Positions 23,937 to 30,979 of a DNA stretch of 30,979 nucleotides are shown piece after piece (the stretch's first letter is position 1; every line of letters starts with the position of its first letter). The DNA is from JAUWTJ01 sp965603015 (lineage in GTDB: Bacteria; Pseudomonadota; Alphaproteobacteria; M2410): NCBI GenBank assembly GCA_965603015.1, contig CBFDBJ010000041.1:1-30979 (forward strand), in the 5' to 3' direction. Made by a program: the position numbers and the translations under genes. The notes beneath the pieces were generated by a model. The model worked only from the letters and a program-made list of their open reading frames with translations, was not told the DNA's origin and searched no databases.

Positions 23937-24422
23937 CTATTGAGCGATCAGGAAATCGACCGGAATGCCCGGTTCATCCTTTGATGTACGGATCGTCAGC
24001 GACGTTTTTACGCTGTCGACATTGGGCGCCGAAGTCAGCTTTTCGGTGAGGAAGGTCTGGAACGTCGCCAGGTCCGGTGCCACTACTTTCAGAATGAAAT
24101 CAATTTCACCGTTCAGCATGTGACATTCACGAACCATCGGCCAATCATTGACCATGCCCTGGAAAGCAACCAGATCGGCTTCCGCCTGGCTGTGCAGCCC
24201 GACCATCGCGAAGACTGTCACCTGGAAACCCAGTGCCTGCGGATCAAGCGCGGCGTGATACCCGTGAATATACCCCGCCTCCTCCAGAGCACGGACTCGG
24301 CGCAGGCACGGCGGCGCAGAAATGCCAACCCGCTTCGACAAGGCCACATTGGTAATGCGGCCGTTGTTTTGCAGCTCAGTCAGGATCTTGCGATCTATTT
24401 CATCGAGTTTGGTAGATGGCAT
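23937..24422 (-). CDS. Lrp/AsnC-family transcriptional regulator
   Basis: A 161-residue regulator. An N-terminal winged helix-turn-helix occupies about residues 6-60 (LDEIDRKILTELQNNGRITNVALSKRVGISAPPCLRRVRALEEAGYI). The RAM ligand-binding domain follows, with GEIDFILKVVAPD. Such proteins bind amino acids and control amino acid metabolism or transport genes; the effector is unknown here. The start ATG 24422 lacks a strong ribosome binding site. It diverges from the ELM1-family gene across 95 bases, a common position for an autoregulated gene. Confidence 0.93.
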   Translation of the reverse strand: MPSTKLDEIDRKILTELQNNGRITNVALSKRVGISAPPCLRRVRALEEAGYIHGYHAALDPQALGFQVTVFAMVGLHSQAEADLVAFQGMVNDWPMVRECHMLNGEIDFILKVVAPDLATFQTFLTEKLTSAPNVDSVKTSLTIRTSKDEPGIPVDFLIAQ

Positions 24423-24517
24423 AGCAGCAACAAATATAGGAGTGGCACCGGCTTTTCAATTCATATATTACCCAAGTCAGTAACTTTCTTACTGGTTTTG
24501 ATAACAAAAGCGCTGAC

Positions 24518-25525
24518 ATGGCCGATACGGGTGTAATTTGCTGGGTCCTTTCCGATGGACGCAAAGGCATGGAGAACCAGTGCCTCGGCCTGGCGGAACG
24601 CGTTGCTGATGAATTTGGCAATCTGACCGTCGTCACCAAACGTATCCAGCCGCGCGCACCCTGGAAATGGCTGCCCGAGAGTATCCTGGGCCGACCGTGG
24701 CCCTTTCCCTTTGCGGCTCTCGGACAGGACAGCGACACTCTTGTGGAACCATGGCCGGACCTCCTCATCGCCTGTGGCCGCAAAACTGTTGCCTATTCTG
24801 CCGAGATAAAGCGCCGCTCCCATGGCCGTACCTTTGTTGTGCAACTCCAGGATCCGCGCCTGAACCCGGGCTATTTCGATCTCGTTGTCCCGCCAAAACA
24901 TGACCATCTGACCGGAGACAATGTGCTGCCGATTCTGGGGAGCCCCAACCGGATCACCCCGGAGAAACTGGCGGATGGCATCCGGCAGGCAGAAGGCCTT
25001 TTCGACGCCTTGCCCCGCCCCCTCGTGGCAGTGTTGATCGGCGGTTCAAGCAGGCATTTTACTCTCGATCTTGCGGTCATGGATGACCTGGTGGCCAAAC
25101 TGGCTCGCCTCGCAAGTGACGGCTATGGCCTCATGATCACCACATCGAGGCGCACAGGAACGGCGCAAGAGGACCTGCTTCGCTCCAAACTTCAGGGGCC
25201 GAATGTGCACATCTGGAACGAGGTCGAACCCAATCCCTATTTCGCCATGCTCGGGCTTGCCGACCACATCATGGTGACCGAAGAGTCGACAAATATGGTC
25301 ACCGAGGCAGCGGCGACCGGCAAGCCGGTCCACGTCATCGCGCTCAAGGGCCGCTCGCCAAAATTTTATCGCTTCCATGCCGAGATGAAATCAGCCGGCA
25401 TCACACGCGCCTTCGACGGCACGCTCGACAGCTGGACCTATGAGCCGCTCAACGAAACCGGGCGAGCCGCTACAGTTGTCGCAGACCACTTGAGATCAAC
25501 TTCCATAATCCAAACTGATTCTTAA
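24518..25525 (+). CDS. ELM1-family protein (putative glycosyltransferase-like)
   Basis: A 335-residue protein of the ELM1 family, named after a plant mitochondrial fission factor but widespread in alphaproteobacteria. Family-typical segments are GMENQCLGLAERV near residue 20, PDLLIACGRKTV, VQLQDPRLNPGYFDLVVPPKHD, VLIGGSSRHFTLD and the late VTEESTNMVTEAAATGKPVHV, which resembles the donor-binding part of GT-B glycosyltransferases. The bacterial function is not established to my knowledge. No membrane segment or signal peptide is evident, so it is probably cytoplasmic. The start ATG 24518 has a weak ribosome binding site. Confidence 0.88.
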   Translation: MADTGVICWVLSDGRKGMENQCLGLAERVADEFGNLTVVTKRIQPRAPWKWLPESILGRPWPFPFAALGQDSDTLVEPWPDLLIACGRKTVAYSAEIKRRSHGRTFVVQLQDPRLNPGYFDLVVPPKHDHLTGDNVLPILGSPNRITPEKLADGIRQAEGLFDALPRPLVAVLIGGSSRHFTLDLAVMDDLVAKLARLASDGYGLMITTSRRTGTAQEDLLRSKLQGPNVHIWNEVEPNPYFAMLGLADHIMVTEESTNMVTEAAATGKPVHVIALKGRSPKFYRFHAEMKSAGITRAFDGTLDSWTYEPLNETGRAATVVADHLRSTSIIQTDS

Positions 25526-25608
25526 CCATAACCATGGACAATCGAACCTGAAACCCGGCGCTCTGACCAGCCTCCGGGGACTGCGAAAACAAGAGTTCGA
25601 GAGGATCC

Positions 25609-25773
25609 ATGTCCAGAAATTCCATTGAGTTCAGCTACTCAAAAAGCGAGGGTCCAAGGGTAGAACTTGGTGGCAAGACCCTGTTTGTTATGATGTTTCT
25701 CTGGTCCACCCTGACCTGGGCCTCGGCCGCCTGGTGTGGTTATAATCTACACAACTGGTTGAATTACTACTGA
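25609..25773 (+). CDS. 54-residue predicted membrane protein
   Basis: A short frame from ATG 25609 to TGA 25773 with GAGGA at 25601-25605 just upstream. Residues 1-23 are polar (MSRNSIEFSYSKSEGPRVEL), and about 24-44 form one membrane helix rich in Trp, Leu and Met. The tail GYNLHNWLNYY is aromatic. I do not recognise it. It lies 83 bases after the ELM1 gene and 101 bases before trxB on the same strand. The clear polar-helix-polar design and binding site favour a real gene. Confidence 0.6.
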   Translation: MSRNSIEFSYSKSEGPRVELGGKTLFVMMFLWSTLTWASAAWCGYNLHNWLNYY

Positions 25774-25832
25774 TTTGCGTCCCGGACCGCTTTCCCCTCT
25801 TGCACCCGGGGCCGCGCCCTATTACCTGATAC

Positions 25833-25844
25833 CTCGATATCGAG
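25833..25844. promoter_or_regulatory. Palindrome upstream of trxB
   Basis: CTCGATATCGAG is a perfect 12-base palindrome, 30 bases before the trxB start, with outer TTACC and GGTAA elements at 25822-25826 and 25848-25852. It may be an operator. A 12-base palindrome alone is expected several times by chance in a window of this size. Confidence 0.35.
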
Positions 25845-25874
25845 ATTGGTAAATGTTCAAAAAGGGCCCGTGAC

Positions 25875-26822
25875 GTGGAAACCCATTCAAAAACCCTCAT
25901 TCTGGGCTCCGGCCCGGCTGGCTATACAGCCGCCATCTATGCCTCCAGAGCTATGCTGGAACCCGTGCTTGTGTCAGGACTGACGCCGGGCGGACAGCTT
26001 ACGATTACGACCGACGTTGAGAACTACCCCGGATTTGCAACCGCTGTTCAGGGTCCGGATCTGATGGAGCAGATGCGGCTTCAGGCCGAAAATGTCGGTA
26101 CAAAATTTGTCAATGATCTCATCGTCAAGGCGGACCTGTCCGGGCGTCCCTTTCGCCTCACCGGAGATGGCGGCGACGTTTATACCTGCGATACGCTGAT
26201 CATTGCCACAGGCGCGGAAGCCAGGTGGCTTGGCCTCGCATCAGAGGCCAAATTTCAGGGTTACGGCGTTTCGGCCTGTGCGACCTGCGACGGGTTTTTC
26301 TATCGCGGCAAGGAAGTGATTGTCGTTGGCGGCGGCAATACCGCTGTTGAGGAGGCTTTGTTCCTGACCAGCTTTGCATCAAAGGTAAAGCTGGTTCATC
26401 GCCGCGACGAGCTCAGGTCCGAGAAAATCCTTCAAGAGCGCCTTTTCAAAAATGAGAAAATCGAAGTTCTTTGGGACACAGGCCTGGAAGAAGTGCTCGG
26501 CGATGAAGACCCTCTTGGCGTAACCGGTGCGCGGCTCAGGAATGTAAAAACCGGCGAGACATTTGACATCCCGATCGACGGCGTCTTTATCGCCATCGGC
26601 CATGCCCCGGCGACCGAGCTCTTCGCGGGACAACTGGAGACCAAACAGGGCGGTTATCTGGTAACCGCAGCGGATTCAACAGCTACCAACATTCCCGGCG
26701 TCTTTGCTGCAGGAGATGTCACCGACGACATTTATCGTCAGGCCGTGACGGCAGCCGGGATGGGATGTATGGCCGCGCTTGAAGTAGAAAAATATCTGGC
26801 GGAACTTGAAACCCAGGCATAA
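25875..26822 (+). CDS. trxB: Thioredoxin reductase
   Basis: A 315-residue flavoprotein that reduces thioredoxin with NADPH. The FAD-binding motif GSGPAGY is at 11-17, the redox-active cysteines C135 and C138 are in CATCDG, and the NADPH-binding motif VVGGGNTAVEEA follows. The C-terminal FAD motif is GVFAAGDVTDDIYRQAVTAAGMGCMAALE. The start is GTG 25875, with AAAAAGGG eight bases upstream. The length is standard. It is followed after 14 bases by a LysR regulator in the same direction. Confidence 0.96.
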   Translation: METHSKTLILGSGPAGYTAAIYASRAMLEPVLVSGLTPGGQLTITTDVENYPGFATAVQGPDLMEQMRLQAENVGTKFVNDLIVKADLSGRPFRLTGDGGDVYTCDTLIIATGAEARWLGLASEAKFQGYGVSACATCDGFFYRGKEVIVVGGGNTAVEEALFLTSFASKVKLVHRRDELRSEKILQERLFKNEKIEVLWDTGLEEVLGDEDPLGVTGARLRNVKTGETFDIPIDGVFIAIGHAPATELFAGQLETKQGGYLVTAADSTATNIPGVFAAGDVTDDIYRQAVTAAGMGCMAALEVEKYLAELETQA

Positions 26823-26836
26823 ACGAGGCTTAACCC

Positions 26837-27736
26837 GTGCCCTCACTTGACTGGGACAAACTAAGAGTATTTCACGCCGTGGCTGAAGCCGGGTCGCTGA
26901 CCCGTGGCGGCACGACGCTGGGTCTCAGTCAATCCGCCGTCAGCCGCCAGATCAGTGCGTTGGAGGACAATCTTGGGACGTCACTTTTTCATCGCCATGC
27001 ACGCGGGCTTATCCTTACCGAGCAGGGCGAAGAACTCTTCCGCACAGCCCGCGATATTTACGGCAAGATCGTACGCGCAGAAAGTATTCTCAAAGACAAG
27101 AAGGACAGGCCATCCGGTGACCTGCGTGTTACAGCGTCAGTCGGAATCGGGTCGACCTGGCTGACACCACGCCTCAAGGAATTCATCGAGGTTTATCCGG
27201 ACATCCGTGTGGATCTCATTTTGGAGGATCGCAGCCTCGACCTTGGGATGCGAGAAGCCGATATCGCGCTCCGCCTGCAAAAGGCCACCCAGCCAGACCT
27301 GATCCAGCGGCCGCTTTTCGTCGGCGGCTATCATATCTATGCCTCCGTTGGCTACCTCGACAAATTCGGCACGCCGGCGAACATGGAAGCGCTGCGCGAA
27401 CACAAAATTGTCCTCTACGGCGCCCATACGGACCTGCCTTTCAAGTTCATGAACTATATCGAGCAGGGGGGTGACGCCAAGGCCAGGCCGATCCAGCCGG
27501 TCCTGCGGATCAACAGCATCTACGGGATCCTGAAAGCGGTTGAGAGCGGGATCGGCATTGCGGCCCTGCCCGACTATATCGCCTTTGGCAATGAGCGCGT
27601 GGTTAGAATCCTGAGAGATGTCGAAGCTCCTGTCATGGAGACATGGTTCGTCTACCCCGAAGAACTCAGAAATTCGAAGCGCGTGGCTGTGTTCCGCGAC
27701 TTTCTTCTGGAGAAGGTCCGGGAATGGCAATTCTGA
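26837..27736 (+). CDS. LysR-family transcriptional regulator
   Basis: A 299-residue regulator. The N-terminal winged helix-turn-helix spans about residues 5-64 (FHAVAEAGSLTRGGTTLGLSQSAVSRQISALEDNLG), and the effector-binding domain runs from about 92 to the end. The start is GTG 26837 with ACGAGG upstream; 14 bases separate it from trxB, so the two are likely cotranscribed. A role in redox or oxidative control is suggested only by this neighbour. LysR regulators are usually divergent from their targets, so the same-strand arrangement gives no direct target. Confidence 0.94.
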   Translation: MPSLDWDKLRVFHAVAEAGSLTRGGTTLGLSQSAVSRQISALEDNLGTSLFHRHARGLILTEQGEELFRTARDIYGKIVRAESILKDKKDRPSGDLRVTASVGIGSTWLTPRLKEFIEVYPDIRVDLILEDRSLDLGMREADIALRLQKATQPDLIQRPLFVGGYHIYASVGYLDKFGTPANMEALREHKIVLYGAHTDLPFKFMNYIEQGGDAKARPIQPVLRINSIYGILKAVESGIGIAALPDYIAFGNERVVRILRDVEAPVMETWFVYPEELRNSKRVAVFRDFLLEKVREWQF

Positions 27737-28107
27737 AGCCCGAGACAAGGCTTTGGCATGTGCAAAACGCATGGCTGATCTGAGTATTTTGCAATTGCGA
27801 CTTCGCAGGTGCAGCATTATGTAGTGCTTATAGCGTTCCTCAAGACGCTTTCATCTCGCGGCACAGTCCGAGAGATGTCGCCGGAAAATATATACCTCCC
27901 CTGGTTATTTTTCGGCTGTTTGTAACCCTCCCCCGGGGTTATGAACCCTGAGCACCCAAATGCCCGATCCGTTTTCCTCCCTCCCTTTTAACGGATCGGG
28001 CGCCCTCGGGCCGGGACCCTCTGATATTCTTTCGCATCTGCAACAATTATACAGTTGAGGAATCGGTCTATGGTTCGCTCAGAGTAGCGACTTATGGGGA
28101 GCGAGCT
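27737..28107. promoter_or_regulatory. Structured non-coding region before pyrE
   Basis: A 371-base gap with several possible hairpins: AGCGT/ACGCT at 27832-27849 followed by TTCAT, a weak candidate terminator for lysR; TAACCC/GGGTTA at about 27923-27941; and the 12-bp inverted repeat at 27962-28001, annotated separately. TCGCT/AGCGA at about 28075-28090 can alternate with TCGCTC/GAGCGA around the pyrE binding site. A 16-residue frame (27941-27991) ends inside the large repeat. No long gene is visible. Confidence 0.5.
27962..28001. repeat. 12-bp perfect inverted repeat with a pyrimidine loop
   Basis: GCCCGATCCGTT and AACGGATCGGGC pair perfectly across a 16-base loop that contains only C and T (TTCCTCCCTCCCTTTT). 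On the minus strand the loop is GGGAGGGAGG, a partial quadruplex-like tract. No U-run follows on either strand, so it is not a standard terminator. It lies 107 bases before pyrE. Confidence 0.75.
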
Positions 28108-28632
28108 ATGCAGAAAGAAGTATTGGCGCAGGCCATTGTCGAGACTGCGCAATTGAAAGGTTCCTTCGAGCTGCGATCCGGGCAGATCTCCGACACCTAT
28201 TTTGACAAATACTGCTTCGAGGCAGACCCTGCTTTGCTTGCGGAAATCGCCAGTCACTTGGGACCTCTGCTGCCGAAGGGCACCGAGGTGCTTGCAGGGC
28301 TCGAGCTTGGCGGCGTTCCTGTCGCAACGGCCCTCTCTCTTGCAACCGGCCTGCCACAAATTTTCGTCCGCAAGGCACGAAAACCCTACGGCACAAAGCG
28401 ACTGGCAGAAGGGCCGGAATTTTCCGGAAAGCGTATCACCATCATTGAGGACATCATCACCACTGGCGGCGCTGTCATAGATGCGGTTAAGGAGCTGCGA
28501 GCGGACGGCGCGGAAGTGTCCGAAGTGGTCTGTGTGATCCTGAGGCAGGAAGAGACGCCCCCGGGCTTGAGAGACCTCGGACTCAATGTGACGCCGCTCT
28601 TTCGCTTAAGTGATCTTTCATTGTCTGACTAA
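28108..28632 (+). CDS. pyrE: Orotate phosphoribosyltransferase
   Basis: A 174-residue type I phosphoribosyltransferase that makes orotidine monophosphate from orotate and PRPP in pyrimidine synthesis. The flexible catalytic loop is RKARKPYGTKRLAEG (89-102), and the PRPP-binding motif IIEDIITTGGAV is at 112-123 with the acidic pair E114-D115. It is shorter than the enterobacterial enzyme (about 213 residues) but contains the full core. The start ATG 28108 has GGGGAG six bases upstream. It stands alone, without other pyr genes nearby. Confidence 0.95.
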   Translation: MQKEVLAQAIVETAQLKGSFELRSGQISDTYFDKYCFEADPALLAEIASHLGPLLPKGTEVLAGLELGGVPVATALSLATGLPQIFVRKARKPYGTKRLAEGPEFSGKRITIIEDIITTGGAVIDAVKELRADGAEVSEVVCVILRQEETPPGLRDLGLNVTPLFRLSDLSLSD

Positions 28633-28690
28633 AGCACCACGGTTGGTTATCGACGTTTTACAGACAGGCGAGCTTCCTGTCAGAACCTGC

Positions 28691-28969
28691 CTATCGGCCC
28701 ATCGCCAGCCGCAACAGCCGTGTAGCTGCAAGAAACCAGACAAAGAGCAAAAGCAACTCCATCACAATTGTGAAGGATTGTAGAAACCCTGTGAGCGATA
28801 GATGCAGTCCGTAAAAGACAGACACCAGCCCGCCAAAAGAGCCAAGCAGGTCCATCACGTCTTCACTGAATCCCCTGACACCGATATGGCGCTCGACAAT
28901 TGCCAGCGCCGCCGCCAGGAACATGGCCAGTGTGAACACTCCCGCAGCAAATAGCCCAGCCTGCCTCAT
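28691..28969 (-). CDS. Small predicted membrane protein
   Basis: A 92-residue protein with two or three hydrophobic helices (about 4-25, 45-62 and 68-85 from the chosen start). It ends with basic residues. I do not recognise the family. I start at ATG 28969 because GGGGA lies five bases upstream; ATG 28981, four codons earlier, and a longer frame to 29029 are alternatives. It converges with pyrE (58 bases between) and lies 80 bases downstream of the aminotransferase gene on the same strand. Confidence 0.65.
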   Translation of the reverse strand: MRQAGLFAAGVFTLAMFLAAALAIVERHIGVRGFSEDVMDLLGSFGGLVSVFYGLHLSLTGFLQSFTIVMELLLLFVWFLAATRLLRLAMGR

Positions 28970-29049
28970 AATTGTCCCCATTTCCCCCGTCACCAGGCAA
29001 AGTCTAGTGCCAGCGAGGAAAGAACGCAAATTTGGCAGACAATGCCGGA

Positions 29050-30252
29050 TTACGTCAGCGAGGCACAGAACCTCTGGATCCTGATGCAGGCTTCTTCCAG
29101 CGCTTCGGTAGACGTCGCATAGGAAACTCTGAAGAAGGGCGAGAGACCAAAGGCTTCGCCGTGAACGACAGCAACGGCTTCGTCTTCAAGCAAGGCCTCG
29201 GCAAAATCTGCATCATTTTCTATTTTCTTGCCGCCCGGCGTTGTCTTGCCAATGCAGCCTTCGCAGCTTGGATAAACATAGAACGCGCCTTCGGGTATCG
29301 GGCAGGAAAGGCCTGAGGCCTGGTTGAGCATGGAGACGACGAGATCGCGGCGGCCCTTGAAAACCTCGGCGCGTTCCTTCAGGAAATCCTGCGGACCATT
29401 AAGCGCCTCGACAGTGGCCCATTGGCTGATTGAGGTCGGGTTGGACGTGGTTTGCGAGATCACCTTGCCCATAGCCTTGATCAGGACCTCGGGGCCGCCC
29501 GCATATCCAATCCGCCAACCAGTCATGGCATAAGCCTTTGAGGCTCCGTTCATGGTCAGTGTACGGTCATAGAGCTTCGGCTCAACCTCGGCCGGGGTTG
29601 CAAATTTGAAATCATCGTAGACCAGATGCTCGTACATATCATCGGTGAGGGTCCAGACCTGCTCATGCTTGACGAGGACATCCGTCAAAGACTTGAGCTG
29701 CGCATGACTGTAGGCCGCGCCGGTCGGGTTCGACGGTGAGTTGAAGATAAACCACTTGGTCCTGTCGGTAATCGCCGCTTCGAGATCTTCGGGTTGAACC
29801 CGGAAGTTCTTCTCAAGGGTCGTATCGACAAATACCGGAACGCCGCCCGCCAGCACCACCATATCGGGATAGGAGACCCAATAGGGCCGCGGGATGATGA
29901 CTTCGTCGCCCGGGTTCAGGGTCGCAACCATGGCATTGTAAAAAATCGGCTTGCCGCCTGGCGCCACTGTGATCTGGCTGGTCTTGTAATCGAGCCCGTT
30001 GTCGCGCTTGAACTTGGCGGCAATGGCTTCCTTCAGCTCGGGGATCCCGTCAACAGCGGTATATTTTGTCTCACCCCGATTGATCGCGTCAATGGCAGCA
30101 GCCTTGATATTGTCCGGCGTGTCAAAATCCGGTTCGCCGGCTCCAAGACCAATGACATCAACACCCTTTGCTTTCAGTTCCCGGGCCTTTTGCGTCACGG
30201 CAATGGTCGGGGAAGGTTTCACACGGGCGAGGGCATCGGACAGGAAAGCCAT
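29050..30252 (-). CDS. Aspartate aminotransferase, PLP class I
   Basis: A 400-residue aminotransferase of the prokaryotic aspartate aminotransferase subgroup (AspC/AatA-like), which exchanges amino groups between aspartate and 2-oxoglutarate; some members also act on prephenate. Visible residues are N175 in SNPTG, D204/Y207 in TDDMYEHLVYDD, the PLP lysine K239 in NGASKAYAMTGWRIGYAGG, and the substrate arginine in FFRVSYATS near the end. The start ATG 30252 has TAAGGAGTTAG upstream. It has no clear operon partner. Confidence 0.93.
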   Translation of the reverse strand: MAFLSDALARVKPSPTIAVTQKARELKAKGVDVIGLGAGEPDFDTPDNIKAAAIDAINRGETKYTAVDGIPELKEAIAAKFKRDNGLDYKTSQITVAPGGKPIFYNAMVATLNPGDEVIIPRPYWVSYPDMVVLAGGVPVFVDTTLEKNFRVQPEDLEAAITDRTKWFIFNSPSNPTGAAYSHAQLKSLTDVLVKHEQVWTLTDDMYEHLVYDDFKFATPAEVEPKLYDRTLTMNGASKAYAMTGWRIGYAGGPEVLIKAMGKVISQTTSNPTSISQWATVEALNGPQDFLKERAEVFKGRRDLVVSMLNQASGLSCPIPEGAFYVYPSCEGCIGKTTPGGKKIENDADFAEALLEDEAVAVVHGEAFGLSPFFRVSYATSTEALEEACIRIQRFCASLT

Positions 30253-30270
30253 GGTCTAACTCCTTATGGC

Positions 30271-30340
30271 GGCAATCAGGTTTTGGGGGACGCATGCGTC
30301 GCCAAGCCAATAACGAGATTTGCCGCGCATGGCAATCAGG
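30271..30340. promoter_or_regulatory. Direct repeats around a palindrome upstream of the aminotransferase
   Basis: GGCAATCAGG occurs at 30271-30280 and 30331-30340. Between them lies the perfect 12-base palindrome GACGCATGCGTC at 30289-30300, 36 bases before the aminotransferase start. The gap 30253-30486 is the divergent control region of the aminotransferase and the VIT-domain gene. No other gene is visible in it. Confidence 0.35.
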
Positions 30341-30486
30341 AATGCTGAAAATCGCCCTGTTTCGCCGCCCCAACATTGCCCCGATTTGGCCGCAGATATC
30401 TTATTGCGGTCACACGATGGGACACTTTGCGGCGTTTAAAGGCTGGCACACGTTTTGTGCCCACCGGATTTCAGAAAGTCAGCCCC

Positions 30487-30979
30487 ATGTTTGTTCTGCG
30501 TCAAAGGCCTATTTTCCCGACTGTTATTTTATCCTCTTTCATTCTTTCCCTTCTACTGGCCCTCAGCTTCTGGCCGCCTGTCCCCCTCGCACAGGCGCAA
30601 GAGATGGCAGCCGAGCCAGCCTTCGTCAGCGCCAGCCCGCGCACCATGACGCCCGGTGAGGCGACCAGTGGCACCCTTCTGTTTCGTGCTGTCGAGGAAG
30701 GCCGCTATATCCAGGCGCCTCTGGAGGCCTCTGACGTCAAGATCGAAGTGACCGGGCTTGCCGCACGGACCAGGGTCACGCAGAGCTTCTACAATCCAAC
30801 ACAGGGCTGGCTCGAAGGCATCTACGTCTTCCCGATGCCCGAAGACGCCGCGGTCGATACGCTCAAGATGCAGATCGGTGACCGGTTCATTGAAGGCAAG
30901 ATCAAGGAACGGCAGGAAGCCAAGCGGATCTATGAGGCGGCCAAAGCCGAAGGCAAAAAGGCCAGCCTGCTGGAACAGG
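30487..30979 (+). CDS. VIT-domain protein, marine sortase-target type (3' truncated)
   Basis: An incomplete gene running off the right edge; 164 residues are visible. A signal peptide or membrane segment occupies about residues 10-36, ending PLAQAQ. From about residue 60 the sequence enters a VIT domain: RVTQSFYNPTQGWLEGIYVF, then PMPEDAAVDTLKMQIGDRFI, then EGKIKERQEAKRIYEAAKAE, with the typical YEAAKAEGKKASLLEQ end. VIT domains are normally followed by a von Willebrand A domain. In marine proteobacteria such proteins carry a C-terminal sorting signal and sit next to a dedicated sortase. Neither can be seen here. The start ATG 30487 has a weak binding site; no upstream in-frame alternative fits better. 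Confidence 0.85.
   Translation, partial: MFVLRQRPIFPTVILSSFILSLLLALSFWPPVPLAQAQEMAAEPAFVSASPRTMTPGEATSGTLLFRAVEEGRYIQAPLEASDVKIEVTGLAARTRVTQSFYNPTQGWLEGIYVFPMPEDAAVDTLKMQIGDRFIEGKIKERQEAKRIYEAAKAEGKKASLLEQ

Noticed and set aside
28663..28681. GACAGG/CCTGTC hairpin as pyrE terminator
   Set aside because: Only a 6-bp stem and no U-run on the plus strand.
1..30979. Insertion sequences, CRISPR arrays, prophage or toxin-antitoxin modules
   Set aside because: No transposase or integrase motifs, no regularly spaced repeats, and no abrupt change in gene style were seen.

Overview
The window reads as a chromosomal segment of an alphaproteobacterium, probably a marine or free-living member. The evidence is gene content and sequence style: short receiver proteins, a Mrp protein without the CxxC motif, acetolactate synthase with a GEAS cofactor motif, an ELM1-family protein, the hflK-hflC-degP and trxB-lysR neighbourhoods, and at the right edge the start of a VIT-domain protein of the marine proteobacterial sortase-target type. 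The genus is not determined. Almost everything is core metabolism and cell-envelope biology. I see no insertion sequence, prophage or CRISPR array.

Layout. A tRNA-Lys(CUU) gene lies at the left edge, followed by about 570 bases without a convincing gene. Next are two tandem receiver-only response regulators, about 68% identical, converging on an acidic amino acid symporter. The symporter's last bases are partly duplicated behind the first receiver gene. The rod-shape cluster mreB-mreC-mreD-mrdA-rodA follows on the minus strand with overlapping or near-touching genes. Then come branched-chain amino acid genes on the minus strand: leuA, preceded by an unlisted leucine-rich leader peptide, a divergent lipoprotein gene with a strong terminator, and ilvC-ilvN-ilvB transcribed in the order ilvB-ilvN-ilvC. 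miaA lies upstream of ilvB, and serB diverges from it across only 37 bases.

The middle right part carries an acyl-CoA dehydrogenase with a small membrane protein, then hflK-hflC and degP (membrane protein quality control) on the minus strand. Mrp (an Fe-S cluster carrier type ATPase), an Lrp/AsnC regulator, an ELM1-family protein, a 54-residue membrane protein, trxB and a LysR regulator follow. A structured non-coding stretch precedes pyrE. The window ends with a small membrane protein, an aspartate aminotransferase and the truncated VIT-domain gene.

Most worth a second look: (1) the receiver tandem duplication that carried the 3' end of the convergent symporter with it; (2) the leuA leader peptide with two Leu-Leu-Leu runs whose codons can pair with a downstream GGAGAAG segment; (3) the structured pyrimidine-tract region before pyrE; (4) the sortase-target-like gene cut by the window edge. 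I did not find a clearly new multi-gene system.
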